A stretch of 39,810 nt of DNA, from positions 1-39,810 of the forward strand of contig QCFJ01000009.1 in the NCBI GenBank assembly GCA_003280265.1. Direction: 5' to 3'. Below, in pieces: positions 17,013 through 25,735 of the stretch (its first letter is position 1; the number at the start of each line of letters is the position of its first letter). A program made the position numbers and the translations under genes. The notes under the pieces were generated by a model. It was given only the letters and a program-made list of their open reading frames with translations, was not told the DNA's origin and made no database searches. The stretch comes from Prochlorococcus sp. AG-363-G03. GTDB taxonomy: Bacteria; Cyanobacteriota; Cyanobacteriia; PCC-6307; Cyanobiaceae.

Positions 17013-18469
17013 AAGAAGTAAAAATAAAAGAAGATTGTGTTGTCTTAACTAAGGATCAAGAAAAATCACTTGAATTATTTTGTGAATGGTTAAAAGCCCC
17101 ATACTCCTTTAAACCTTTTGTCATGAAAGGCTTTGCAGGTAGCGGAAAAACATATTTATCAATGAAACTTTTAAAAAAAGTAGATGAGTTGGGTTTGTGT
17201 TGGACTGTTGTTGCACCAACTCATAAAGCTGTAGGCGTATTAAGGGAGGGATTGAAAAATGAATCTATTCAGCCAACATGGTTCCCTTCGACCATTCACC
17301 GTTTGCTTCGACTTAAGTTGAAAAGACAGGCAGATATCGAAATATGTGAAAAAACAGATCAAACTGATAGCTCTCTGGAAAACTTGGGACTTGTTTTAAT
17401 TGATGAAGCATCAATGATTGACTCTAAATTATTGGAGATAACTCTTGAATGCGCCAGATTTAATTCGACTAGATTGGTCTTTGTTGGTGACCCTGCTCAA
17501 CTTCCCCCAGTGGGAGAATCTCTTAGCTCAGTTTTCTTAATGAAGCGGGCAATAAATTCTGAACTCAAGGAGGTTGTTCGTCATCAAGGGCCTGTTCTGA
17601 AATTGGCAACGATTATTAGAGATGGCTATTTCCCTTGTAGTCAGCCACCAGTATTGCCAGTTATTAATTCTGAGAAAGGTAATGTTGGAATTCTAGATAG
17701 GAATAGTTGGCTTGAAAAAGCAAAGTCATCATTAAGATTATCTTCTTTAGATGATGATTTCGATAGGGCAAGAATTTTGTGCTACACGAATCGAATTGTT
17801 GATAATTTAGTCCCGCATGCAAGAAGAGCTATTCATGGTGAGATGGCTGATCAATATCAGGTTTTGCCTGGGGAAGTCTTAATTAGCCGTAAGGCTGTAA
17901 TGGTAAATGCTTCGTTAAAAGAAAATGAGATTGGTGAAGAACCAGATATTTTGATTAGTTCCAATAGAGAGATGGTCGTAGAAGATGTAATTCCAAATAG
18001 TTTTGATTTGGCTTCTTTAGAAATACATCAAGATTTTGAAAATTCTCTACCTGTTATTGAAACTCAGATAGCTAAAGTAAACTGCGATCAAAAAGAATTT
18101 TCTTTGAGGTTAATGCCTCATATAGGATCTAAATCTCGTGTTGCGTTAGACTTTGCTTTGAATAAATTGAGCAATCAGGCGAGAGAGAGAGGAAAGAAAA
18201 ATAATAGTTCAATTTGGAAACTTTTCTTTTTTATAAGAGATTCATTCGCTTCTTTAGGTCCTGCTTCTGTGCTTACTATCCACAGGAGTCAAGGGAGTAC
18301 TTTCGGAGATGTTTTTATAACATCTGATGTTTTTTGGCCCAAAGATATTGAATTTAGAAAACGACTTGTATACGTCGCAGTAAGCAGAGCGAGCAAAGGG
18401 GTATGGATTGTTGGGGATAATAAAAGCAAAACAAATAAAGCTCTTTTAGAGAAATTATTAATCGAGTAA
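17009..18469 (+). CDS. RecD/Dda-like superfamily 1 DNA helicase
   Basis: A 486-residue ATPase resembling the RecD2/Dda group of 5'-3' SF1B helicases but without N-terminal RecD accessory domains. Walker A is GFAGSGKT (41-48), Walker B is LVLIDEASMID, motif III is VFVGDPAQLPPVGE, and the C-terminal UvrD_C2-type box is VLTIHRSQGSTFGDVFI followed by RLVYVAVSRAS. All helicase motifs appear intact. The likely role is DNA unwinding in repair or replication restart; a nuclease partner is not seen here. The start is GTG 17009, overlapping the DUF212 stop by four bases. It ends 11 bases from the opposing cobB stop. Confidence 0.85.
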   Translation: MKEVKIKEDCVVLTKDQEKSLELFCEWLKAPYSFKPFVMKGFAGSGKTYLSMKLLKKVDELGLCWTVVAPTHKAVGVLREGLKNESIQPTWFPSTIHRLLRLKLKRQADIEICEKTDQTDSSLENLGLVLIDEASMIDSKLLEITLECARFNSTRLVFVGDPAQLPPVGESLSSVFLMKRAINSELKEVVRHQGPVLKLATIIRDGYFPCSQPPVLPVINSEKGNVGILDRNSWLEKAKSSLRLSSLDDDFDRARILCYTNRIVDNLVPHARRAIHGEMADQYQVLPGEVLISRKAVMVNASLKENEIGEEPDILISSNREMVVEDVIPNSFDLASLEIHQDFENSLPVIETQIAKVNCDQKEFSLRLMPHIGSKSRVALDFALNKLSNQARERGKKNNSSIWKLFFFIRDSFASLGPASVLTIHRSQGSTFGDVFITSDVFWPKDIEFRKRLVYVAVSRASKGVWIVGDNKSKTNKALLEKLLIE

Positions 18470-18480
18470 TTTAAAAAATT

Positions 18481-19863
18481 TTATTTATAAAACCGATTTG
18501 CTTTGGCAGAATTCATAACGCTTCTTTTCCAGTTTTCTAGAATAATAGGCGAACTTGCCCAATGAAGATGTATCCAACTTGCATGAATTAAATGATTGCA
18601 AAAACCTTCGTTATTAATCTCCATATTCCAACCTTTGATATCCCATAGTCTATTTATATCTTGAGTATAGCTTTTTTTAATTATTTCCCAGCGATGAAAT
18701 TCATGTCCTATTAGTTTATTCCCAGGAGTGATAATAGGACTTTTATTTTTACTTATTGCTTCTCTATAACCAATTTTTAAATTACCCTTTTTAGCTTTAA
18801 AAGGTAATATTCCAGCCATTGAATGTTCTCTCCCTTCAAGATCAAATATACTTTTACCCAAAAGCATCATTCCGCCACATTCAGCATATATAGGAAATTT
18901 TTTTGAAAACATTTTTATTGAGTTCAGGCTTATTGTTGAATTGCTCAACTGGTGTGCATATTCTTCAGGAAATCCACCAGGTATTATCAATCCTTTGGCT
19001 TCTTTTGGGATTTGTTCGTTTTCAAGAGGTTTCCAAGTGATAATTGGCATTCCGTTTCCCTCTAATAATTCTTTTGTTTCTTGATATCTAAAATGGAAAG
19101 CTTTATCTTCGGCGATGGCAATTGGGTGAATTAATCCTGATTCTTTCTTCGGAAAGAAATTAATTTCTTTGTTGTTGTTATTGTTGCTTGGAGGTAATAA
19201 TAGCTTTTTAAAACTTTCAATATCTAGATAATCTTTGGCTATTGATGCCCACTTTTTAACTTTAATTTCTAAGTCTAGAATTTCATGAGCTGGAGCTAAA
19301 CCTAAATTTCTTGCTGGCAGATATAAGTCTTGGCATGAAGGAAGACAACCCAATGACTTTATATTAATTTGATCAAGAACCTCTAATAAGACTTTTTCAT
19401 GTCTGGGCGTTTGAACATTATTGAGAACAACGCCTGCAATTTTTAATTCCTTATCGTGTTCTCTAAATCCTTTTATTATTGCTGCTATTGAAGCAGCCTT
19501 CCCTCTGGCATCAACAATAAGAACTACTGGCAGACTTAAAACTTTAGCTAATTCAGCTGTGCTACCTTTTGAGCTGCTCCCAATTCCATCAAATAATCCC
19601 ATGACTCCTTCAACAAAAGAATAATCAGTTAATCCTCCAAAGTAAATAAAGTTTTCTTTAACCCATTTTTCACCTGAAAGAATTAAATCAAGATTCCGAC
19701 AAGCTTTGTTTGAAACTGCTGTTAGTTGTTGAGGGTCTAAATAATCAGGTCCAACTTTAAAAGTCTGTACTGTTTTATTTATACTTTTTAACCAAGAAAT
19801 TAAAACAAGACTTAAAAGAGTTTTCCCACTGTTACTAGAACTAGCAGAGATTATGCATGCCAT
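18481..19863 (-). CDS. cobB: Cobyrinic acid a,c-diamide synthase (CobB/CbiA)
   Basis: A 460-residue enzyme that amidates the a and c side chains of cobyrinic acid or its hydrogenobyrinic counterpart using glutamine and ATP, in B12 (pseudocobalamin) synthesis. The N-terminal P-loop ATPase domain has SASSSNSGKTLLSL (6-19) and VGPDYLDP. The C-terminal class I-like amidotransferase domain has the nucleophile in YAECGGMMLLG and a conserved HEFHRWE. Between them is a low-complexity linker with five consecutive Asn residues near 228. Synthesis by the anaerobic route favours the name CbiA; cyanobacterial annotations commonly use CobB. It lies 13 bases after opcA, probably cotranscribed. Confidence 0.92.
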   Translation of the reverse strand: MACIISASSSNSGKTLLSLVLISWLKSINKTVQTFKVGPDYLDPQQLTAVSNKACRNLDLILSGEKWVKENFIYFGGLTDYSFVEGVMGLFDGIGSSSKGSTAELAKVLSLPVVLIVDARGKAASIAAIIKGFREHDKELKIAGVVLNNVQTPRHEKVLLEVLDQINIKSLGCLPSCQDLYLPARNLGLAPAHEILDLEIKVKKWASIAKDYLDIESFKKLLLPPSNNNNNKEINFFPKKESGLIHPIAIAEDKAFHFRYQETKELLEGNGMPIITWKPLENEQIPKEAKGLIIPGGFPEEYAHQLSNSTISLNSIKMFSKKFPIYAECGGMMLLGKSIFDLEGREHSMAGILPFKAKKGNLKIGYREAISKNKSPIITPGNKLIGHEFHRWEIIKKSYTQDINRLWDIKGWNMEINNEGFCNHLIHASWIHLHWASSPIILENWKRSVMNSAKANRFYK

Positions 19864-19876
19864 CCAATGAGTATAT

Positions 19877-21184
19877 TTATTTCTCCTGACTAACTAAAGC
19901 AAGCATTTCTTTTGCTATTGGTGTTGCACTCGCAAGTAGAGGACTGGTATTGCCTCTAGAGCTGGAGAGTAAACGAGCAACATCATTTTCTAACGAGTTC
20001 TTTTGAATAGGAACGACTTGTTCAATAAGTTCCATTCTTGCCATACCTCCAGCCTCTAGTCTCATACATTCCCCAGATTCTGATGCGAGGATTATACAAA
20101 TATCGTTTTTTTGTTTGTTTTTGGCTTTTGCTATTAATCTCAAACCAACTATTTGTCCAGGATTTAAGCTTGGGTTACCAATTGGTAGAGATGTGATGCC
20201 AACTTCAACAAGATTTTTGTCATGACTAAGAAAATTAACTTTCAGCTGATCTTTTTTTGAAAAGATGCAATTTTCAAGTTTCCAGTTGAGGCGATCGGCA
20301 ATCCATGCAGCAAGTAAAAGCCCTTGAACTGTTTGAGAACCCTCAATATCAATATCAATTTTTTGTAAATTATCGAGAGCATCCCTTCTTGGAAGTGGAT
20401 CAAACACCATTGCCAAGGTTTCTCTCCATCCTCTAAGACGAAGCCAATTAAGGTCGTTCACAGCTTGGCCCGATTGAATTCTTTGAAGCAATAAATTCAA
20501 GCAGACTACTGGTTCACCCAGCGCACTATCAATAATTAACCTTCGATTTGGGAGCGCAAGAGCTTTAAGGAATTCAGGCGCCTCATCTATTCTTCCATTC
20601 CACCATAACCATGAGGGAAGTTCATCTGGGACAAGAGTCTCAACAATTTTAAGCCCATCATTGATTGCAGTTTTATTACCTCTTAAAACGATTACATCGC
20701 CACAAGCTGTTCTGCCTCCGCCTTCTTCAGGAAGAGGGCAATATGCTGCTACTAAAGTTTCTAAGTTATTTTCTTTTTCAATTGTTGGTGCAATGGTTAT
20801 TAATCTTCTGGGTTGCAAATTACTTATTGAGGTGTCAATGTGTTGCCCCCTAAGGTCTTCTACATTATTAATTAACTCTTCAGATTGAATTGAAGATTGA
20901 ACTCTAAAGTCTAGTGGTGAAGTGCTGTTAGGAAGATCACCTTTTAAAATGATTTCTCTTGCAGCTTCGATAAGATCATTTCTCTGACTGCCTACTATTG
21001 GTCCAGATATTTTGCCGGTTTTGACTAATTTTTGTTCAATCCAAGCAGGTTGCCATACAATTAAACAAAAAGTGTTAGCTCCTTTATCTCCTCGTTCATC
21101 ATGAGACCAGAGTTGCTCAAGATAAGTAGGGATTTCGGCCGGAGGTAGCTGAAGCGGGGTTTGAAGGGTTAATTGAGGAGACAT
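19877..21184 (-). CDS. opcA: Glucose-6-phosphate dehydrogenase assembly protein OpcA
   Basis: OpcA is the cyanobacterial partner that promotes assembly and activation of glucose-6-phosphate dehydrogenase and passes on redox control by thioredoxin. The 435 residues match the family in size and in motifs such as WWNGRIDEAPEFLKALALPNRRLIIDS (positions about 195-221) and the FCLIVWQPAWIEQ block near the N-terminus. It follows zwf by 37 bases on the same strand, the classic gene order, which strengthens the call. The ATG at 21184 is the start. No catalytic site is expected in this family. Confidence 0.93.
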   Translation of the reverse strand: MSPQLTLQTPLQLPPAEIPTYLEQLWSHDERGDKGANTFCLIVWQPAWIEQKLVKTGKISGPIVGSQRNDLIEAAREIILKGDLPNSTSPLDFRVQSSIQSEELINNVEDLRGQHIDTSISNLQPRRLITIAPTIEKENNLETLVAAYCPLPEEGGGRTACGDVIVLRGNKTAINDGLKIVETLVPDELPSWLWWNGRIDEAPEFLKALALPNRRLIIDSALGEPVVCLNLLLQRIQSGQAVNDLNWLRLRGWRETLAMVFDPLPRRDALDNLQKIDIDIEGSQTVQGLLLAAWIADRLNWKLENCIFSKKDQLKVNFLSHDKNLVEVGITSLPIGNPSLNPGQIVGLRLIAKAKNKQKNDICIILASESGECMRLEAGGMARMELIEQVVPIQKNSLENDVARLLSSSRGNTSPLLASATPIAKEMLALVSQEK

Positions 21185-21221
21185 TTAATTTGGTTTGAAT
21201 AGAAGATTTAGATTCAACTTT

Positions 21222-22745
21222 TTAAGGTCTTCTCCAGAGAAGCTGATCTTTGCCAATAAGTAAGTCTGATTCAGTAGGCCCCCATGTTCTTGATTCGTAT
21301 GGATAAACTGGTAATTCCCATGGAGAGTCTTCAATCTTCTCTAGTAAAGGAGTATATAAACGCCAAGCAGCTTCTACTTCATCGCTTCGAGTGAATAATG
21401 TTGGATCTCCAAGCATTGCATCTGCGAGGAGTCTTACATAACCTTCATCTGAAGGCTCTCCAAAGGATTCGTCGTATGAAAACTCCATATTTACTGGCCT
21501 ACTTCTCATCCCAGAACCTGGCGATTTCACCTCAAAACTAAATTCAGCTCCTTCGTTGGGTTGGATCCTGAGAATTAATTGGTTTGATGTTGGGCATCCC
21601 CCTGCGGCATCAAAAAGATGAACAGGGGCTTCTCTAAAAGTAAGAACGACCTCACTAAGTCTTTTGGCTAATCTTTTTCCTGTCCTTACATAAAAAGGAA
21701 CTCCTTGCCATCTCCAATTATCTATGAAAAGCTTCATGGCTACATATGTTTCGGTTGTGCTATTTGGATTAACACCTGACTCTTCTCTATATCCAAGGAG
21801 CGGAGCTTCATCGCTACCTCCTTTTGAGTACTGTCCCCTTACGCAACATTCCCAAGGTTTTTCTTCGTTCGCAAGCTTTACTGCCTGAAGAACTTTTGCT
21901 TTTTCATTTCTTATTGATTCTGGATCAAAATGTCCAGGTGGTTCCATTGCAGTTAGTGCAAGCATTTGAGTTAGATGGTTTTGAACCATATCCCTTAGAG
22001 CTCCTGAAGATTCGTAATATCCAGCGCGATCTTCAACTCCAACTGTCTCGGAACTGGTAATTTGAACATTTGAGATAAAATTTCTGTTCCAAATAGGTTC
22101 AAAAATAGTGTTTGCAAATCTTAGAACAAGAATATTTTGAACGGTTTCTTTCCCTAAATAATGATCTATTCTAAATATTTGGCTTTCTTGAGCACAACCT
22201 TGAACAAGTGAATTCAGTGACTGAGCGCTATTGAAGTCTCTTCCAAAAGGTTTTTCAATCACAACCCTGCTTCGCTTTGGATCTTTCAATAATCCTGCGG
22301 CGGATAAAGCCCTGCATCCACTCCCATAGAATCTGGGAGATACTGAAAGATAAAAAGTTCGATGGCCGTGAGTGGCTCTTAACTTGTCAATTTTTTCAAG
22401 TCTTTCCCCAAGCTTTACGAGGTGTTCTGGTTGTTGCAGGTCTACAGGTTCATAGAAAAGAACTTGAGAAAAGAGTTCCCATTCATTAGGACTTTCTTTT
22501 ATCTGAGAAGAAAGAGCTGCTTCCATTTTTTCTCTAAATATTTCATCAGTCCATGCTCTTCTTGCACAGCCTAAAACTGCGAACTCACTAGGTAATCTTC
22601 TTTGCTTAAAGAGTTCAAATAGAGCAGGAACAAGTTTCCTGTGTGTTAGATCTCCTGAAGCACCAAAAATAACAAGACATTGAGGAGGGACTACACGCTC
22701 TTGGCGAAGACCTATTCTCAATGGGTTTGTTACGGACATGCTCAT
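21222..22745 (-). CDS. zwf: Glucose-6-phosphate 1-dehydrogenase
   Basis: Zwf oxidises glucose 6-phosphate to 6-phosphogluconolactone and makes NADPH, the entry to the oxidative pentose phosphate pathway used in the dark. From ATG 22745 it has 507 residues. The NADP site is VIFGASGDLTHRKLVPAL near 26-43 and the catalytic block is RIDHYLGKE near 190; RVVIEKPFGRD precedes it. A TTG at 22763 would add six residues, but AAGGAG lies seven bases before ATG 22745 and decides the start. Another ATG two codons later is also possible. opcA follows by 37 bases and petH precedes by 170 bases. Confidence 0.95.
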   Translation of the reverse strand: MSMSVTNPLRIGLRQERVVPPQCLVIFGASGDLTHRKLVPALFELFKQRRLPSEFAVLGCARRAWTDEIFREKMEAALSSQIKESPNEWELFSQVLFYEPVDLQQPEHLVKLGERLEKIDKLRATHGHRTFYLSVSPRFYGSGCRALSAAGLLKDPKRSRVVIEKPFGRDFNSAQSLNSLVQGCAQESQIFRIDHYLGKETVQNILVLRFANTIFEPIWNRNFISNVQITSSETVGVEDRAGYYESSGALRDMVQNHLTQMLALTAMEPPGHFDPESIRNEKAKVLQAVKLANEEKPWECCVRGQYSKGGSDEAPLLGYREESGVNPNSTTETYVAMKLFIDNWRWQGVPFYVRTGKRLAKRLSEVVLTFREAPVHLFDAAGGCPTSNQLILRIQPNEGAEFSFEVKSPGSGMRSRPVNMEFSYDESFGEPSDEGYVRLLADAMLGDPTLFTRSDEVEAAWRLYTPLLEKIEDSPWELPVYPYESRTWGPTESDLLIGKDQLLWRRP

Positions 22746-22752
22746 TGATAAA

Positions 22753-22758
22753 CTCCTT
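22753..22758 (-). promoter_or_regulatory. Shine-Dalgarno site that fixes the zwf start
   Basis: AAGGAG on the minus strand lies seven bases upstream of ATG 22745. It falls inside the longer TTG-started frame, so it argues that the ATG is the true start. Confidence 0.7.
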
Positions 22759-22915
22759 GCCAATTAGCTTAGAAATATTATCCAAATTGTTTCTAATCAT
22801 CACGCCAGTTTGATGGTCGCAAGTCCAAAAACAAGATTGATGTTGATTGATTAAATATAGAAAAAATATTTCTAAAGTAATTAATAATTATCGCTTTCCA
22901 GACTTTTATATTTAT

Positions 22916-24043
22916 CTAGTAAGTCTCAGCATGCCATCTGCCTGCTTTTCTTAGTTTAGGTCTAAGTTCAGACCAGTCTAAACCCTTTGCAGCAGCAGCA
23001 GTTGTCATTGCTTCATCAATACCAGGCTCCATTCCTTTTAATCCACATAAGTAAATATGAGTTTTCGGATTCTCAATCATATTGAATATCTCCTCAGCAT
23101 GTTCAAGGACCCTATCTTGAATGTACATTCTTCCTCCTTTTGTATTGTTCTGCTCTCTGCTGATTGCTTTTGTGTATCTGAGATTTTCAGGGAATTTTGA
23201 TTTGTAGTGTTCAAAATCAGCGTCATAAAGCAAGTTGGCCGTCTTAGGGGCACCCATAAATAACCAAGCTTTTCCTTTGAAATTCCACTTATGTTTTTCA
23301 ATTTCTGTGGGTTCAAACATCCTTCTTAAATAAGCTCTCATAGGAGCTATACCAGTACCTGTCGCAAGCATTATTATGTTTGAATCTTCTTCATCAGGCA
23401 GTAGCATTTCTTTCCCTACTGGCCCACTAATTTTTACTTTATCTCCGGGGGATAGGTTACATAAATAGGTTGAGCAAACTCCATTTATTGTTTCACCATC
23501 TTTTTCATACTGAAGTTGGCGCACACACAATGAAAGTGTATTTCCTTCAAAATTATCACCATACCGAGTGCTAGCAATTGAATAAAGCCTTGGCCTATGT
23601 GGCTTTCCTTTTGCGTCTTCACCTGCTGCAAGGATTCCGCAACTCTGACCTTCAACATATTTGAATTCTGGGTCTCCTCCAGATAGATCAAAAGTTATGT
23701 GTTGAACTTTTCCAATTGCTCCTTCTTTTAATACTGAGTAATTTTCAATTACTGTCCCTGTAAAAGGGGCTTTTGGTTTATAAGTATTAACTGGTACATC
23801 TGAATGAGGTTTCTTTCCTCCAGAAGCTTTAGCAGGAGCAGCAGCAGCTTTAGTTGTAGCAGCAGCTTTAGGCGCAGCAGCAGCTTTAGCAGGAGCAGCT
23901 TTAACTTTTTCGCTTAAAGCATTCTTCCCGGTTCGCATCATGGCACCAAATGAATATTGCCTACGTATTAGGTAGAAAAAACCAATTATGATAGGAATAT
24001 GTGCAAGACCACCAATAACTACCTTTGTCTCTGAGTAAGCCAT
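22916..24043 (-). CDS. petH: Ferredoxin-NADP+ oxidoreductase with N-terminal membrane segment
   Basis: FNR passes electrons from ferredoxin or flavodoxin to NADP at the end of the photosynthetic chain. The 375 residues show a hydrophobic segment at 8-26, a low-complexity Ala/Lys/Pro linker at about 46-77, the FAD domain (HRPRLYSIAST near 149-159, GVCSTYLCNL), the NADP domain (LATGTGIAPMRAYLRR, YLCGLKGMEPGID) and the C-terminal WHAETY with the Tyr that stacks on flavin. In phycobilisome-containing cyanobacteria the N-terminus is a CpcD-like linker domain. Here a likely membrane anchor takes its place. The linker is encoded by an imperfect GCA-rich repeat. zwf follows 170 bases downstream. Confidence 0.94.
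   Translation of the reverse strand: MAYSETKVVIGGLAHIPIIIGFFYLIRRQYSFGAMMRTGKNALSEKVKAAPAKAAAAPKAAATTKAAAAPAKASGGKKPHSDVPVNTYKPKAPFTGTVIENYSVLKEGAIGKVQHITFDLSGGDPEFKYVEGQSCGILAAGEDAKGKPHRPRLYSIASTRYGDNFEGNTLSLCVRQLQYEKDGETINGVCSTYLCNLSPGDKVKISGPVGKEMLLPDEEDSNIIMLATGTGIAPMRAYLRRMFEPTEIEKHKWNFKGKAWLFMGAPKTANLLYDADFEHYKSKFPENLRYTKAISREQNNTKGGRMYIQDRVLEHAEEIFNMIENPKTHIYLCGLKGMEPGIDEAMTTAAAAKGLDWSELRPKLRKAGRWHAETY
23819..23909. repeat. petH: Imperfect GCA/GCT repeat coding for the PetH linker
   Basis: Short imperfect tandem units of the kind GCAGCAGCTTTAG recur several times. On the minus strand they encode the Ala/Lys/Pro linker of PetH. Such repeats can change length between strains. Confidence 0.6.
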
Positions 24044-24359
24044 AAAAACTTAAATTAGAAATTGAGATTACCAACAAGAGGTAACTTTTAGCTGTTTTAT
24101 CTTGATATTACTAACTTATTGGTTCACCTTTTGAGACCGTCACAAGATCATTACTATTCTTAGATCCAGCTATCAAAAGGGGTTTTAGGGATTGTCTGTT
24201 TTTTTGAAAATTAATCTAATTATTATTTTTCTATATTTATTTTGCTAAAAGTTTCTTTAATAAAGGATTTATTTCTAGATGATAGTCAAGAGAATTAAAG
24301 CTATAAAAAAACCTTCTATGGAGATTAGCCCAATAGAAGGTAATAAATAAGTTTATTTA
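24044..24359. other. 316-base intergenic region between petH and tRNA-Glu
   Basis: No open frame looks real here. It holds the tRNA terminator at its right end, and must hold the petH promoter on the minus strand. TAATAT at 24105-24110 is a possible -10 box, without a good -35. I see no other structured element. Confidence 0.55.
24303..24341 (-). terminator. Rho-independent terminator of tRNA-Glu
   Basis: A perfect 9-bp stem ACCTTCTAT/ATAGAAGGT (24333-24341 with 24311-24319) around a 13-base loop is followed on the minus strand by a run of seven T. It lies 18 bases past the 3' end of the tRNA. Confidence 0.8.
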
Positions 24360-24432
24360 TAGCCCCAAGGGGATTCGAACCCCTGTCGCCTCCGTGAAAG
24401 GGAGGTGTCCTAGGCCTCTAGACGATGGGGCC
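24360..24432 (-). tRNA. trnE: tRNA-Glu (anticodon UUC)
   Basis: A 73-base cloverleaf on the minus strand. The acceptor stem is GGCCCCA/TGGGGCT with a G-U first pair and discriminator A. The anticodon stem-loop is CCTCC-CTTTCAC-GGAGG with anticodon TTC, and the T-arm AGGGG-TTCGAAT-CCCCT contains the usual TTCGA. CCA is not encoded. In cyanobacteria Glu-tRNA also feeds tetrapyrrole (chlorophyll) synthesis through HemA. A strong terminator follows; sasA lies upstream on the same strand. Confidence 0.97.
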
Positions 24433-24479
24433 AGATGCAGTGACAAATCACAATAAGTAATTGTTGTCACAATTGAAAG

Positions 24480-25625
24480 TTACGGGCCCGCCTTGCCACT
24501 CGTCAAGGTTTCTTGATCCTTATTTTGGCCTCGCCATACAGGAACGGTGAAGTAAAAACATGCACCTTCAGTCGGTTTGGAAACTACCCAGATCTTGCCA
24601 CCATGGACTTCAACAATTCTTCGGCAAACTGAAAGACCAATGCCAAAGCCAGTTGTCTCTTGAGAAGTTTGTGGAAGTCTCACTCGATCAACAAATATTC
24701 GATGTTGTTCTTCTGATGGAATTCCAGGTCCATTATCTCGAACAATTACTTCAACCCATTGATTTGTTCTGTGAAGCATTGTTATAAAAATTTCACCTTC
24801 GTCATCGGAAAATTTCAAGGCATTTTCGATGAGGTTTAGTAAAACCTGCATCATTCTTCTTTGATCTGCGAAAACCGAGGGCAAATCAGAAGGAATATCA
24901 GTATTTATTTTAATTTTGCGATTGAGCCATAGCTTCTCAAGCTCGAGTATCGCTTCAGCAGATAAGTTCGCCATATCAACTTTTTGAGGATTAAATAAAG
25001 TTTCCCACCGAGTACTTCCAACTTCTAATAAGTCCTTTGAGAGTAGTTCAATCTCTTCTAACCTTCTTTTTAAGACTTCTTGAAATTTAGACATGCTTAT
25101 TTGTCCGAGTTTTTGACTTTGGAGAGCTAAACCAGCAGCTGTTAAAGGAGTCCTCAATTCATGAGCAACCATTCTTAAAAGACTTTCTTGAGAATGTATT
25201 TTTTTAGTGAGTGTTTCGTTTTCTTGTCGTAGAACTAGAAGATCATCCTCTAGAAGAAGTTCTTTTTGCGTTTGATTGGATTCAAGTGTCTTTGCTCTAA
25301 GACTGATGCCAACAGAGTTGATTAGCCCTTCATGTTGCCATCTTGGTACCCAAGTTTTAACTTGTGAACAAATTGAACTTCCAGCAAAAATTTGTTTAGG
25401 CGAAGGATCTAATTTTATTAGAGCAGGAAGTGCCACTAATCTATATAGCTCGAGTAATTCGGGGTTATCAGAAGGATCTGAAAATTCTAAGTTTATAATG
25501 AAACCACTATCTTCTGTTTCCAAATATTCAATTAACGAACGAATATCTCCCCTTGAGAGATGGTGGCGAGATGCCACAAGCAACAGTTTTAACTGCCGTC
25601 GGTCCTGAGCTTCGGCACTATCCAC
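24480..25625 (-). CDS. sasA: Circadian output histidine kinase SasA
   Basis: SasA senses KaiC through a KaiB-like domain and phosphorylates RpaA to drive clock-controlled transcription. The 381 residues contain the thioredoxin-like KaiB-like domain (about 10-100, with [20 protein letters not shown]), a linker/coil, the HisKA dimerisation domain with His155 in [11 protein letters not shown], and an HATPase domain with [20 protein letters not shown] and [19 protein letters not shown]. All kinase boxes are intact. No membrane segment is present, so it is cytosolic. The start is a GTG at 25625. Prochlorococcus is known to lack kaiA and to have an hourglass-like clock; kai genes are outside the window. 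Confidence 0.93.
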   Translation of the reverse strand: MDSAEAQDRRQLKLLLVASRHHLSRGDIRSLIEYLETEDSGFIINLEFSDPSDNPELLELYRLVALPALIKLDPSPKQIFAGSSICSQVKTWVPRWQHEGLINSVGISLRAKTLESNQTQKELLLEDDLLVLRQENETLTKKIHSQESLLRMVAHELRTPLTAAGLALQSQKLGQISMSKFQEVLKRRLEEIELLSKDLLEVGSTRWETLFNPQKVDMANLSAEAILELEKLWLNRKIKINTDIPSDLPSVFADQRRMMQVLLNLIENALKFSDDEGEIFITMLHRTNQWVEVIVRDNGPGIPSEEQHRIFVDRVRLPQTSQETTGFGIGLSVCRRIVEVHGGKIWVVSKPTEGACFYFTVPVWRGQNKDQETLTSGKAGP

Positions 25626-25653
25626 AGTGTCGAGCGATCTAAATAATTACGCA

Positions 25654-25665
25654 TACCTTAAGGTA
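25654..25665. promoter_or_regulatory. 12-base perfect palindrome between sasA and the CpeS-like gene
   Basis: TACCTTAAGGTA is a perfect palindrome 28 bases upstream of the sasA GTG and about 70 bases upstream of the divergent gene's ATG. Its position fits an operator acting on one or both genes, but no known factor is recognised. Confidence 0.35.
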
Positions 25666-25735
25666 ATGAGACTCGTTTTAGGTATTGGCTAATAATTTAA
25701 GTGAATACTTTTTATAAATCTCTCAGTTCCAGAAA

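Noticed and set aside
19168-19188. Trinucleotide run in cobB
   Set aside because: It encodes the poly-Asn linker between two domains; a simple coding repeat with no sign of a separate element.
22746-22763. TTG start six codons upstream for zwf
   Set aside because: A good AAGGAG ribosome site lies inside this extension, seven bases before ATG 22745.
24044-24359. NtcA site (GTA-N8-TAC) in intergenic regions, especially before petH
   Set aside because: Reading the intergenic regions on both strands by eye gave no match with both half-sites and correct spacing.
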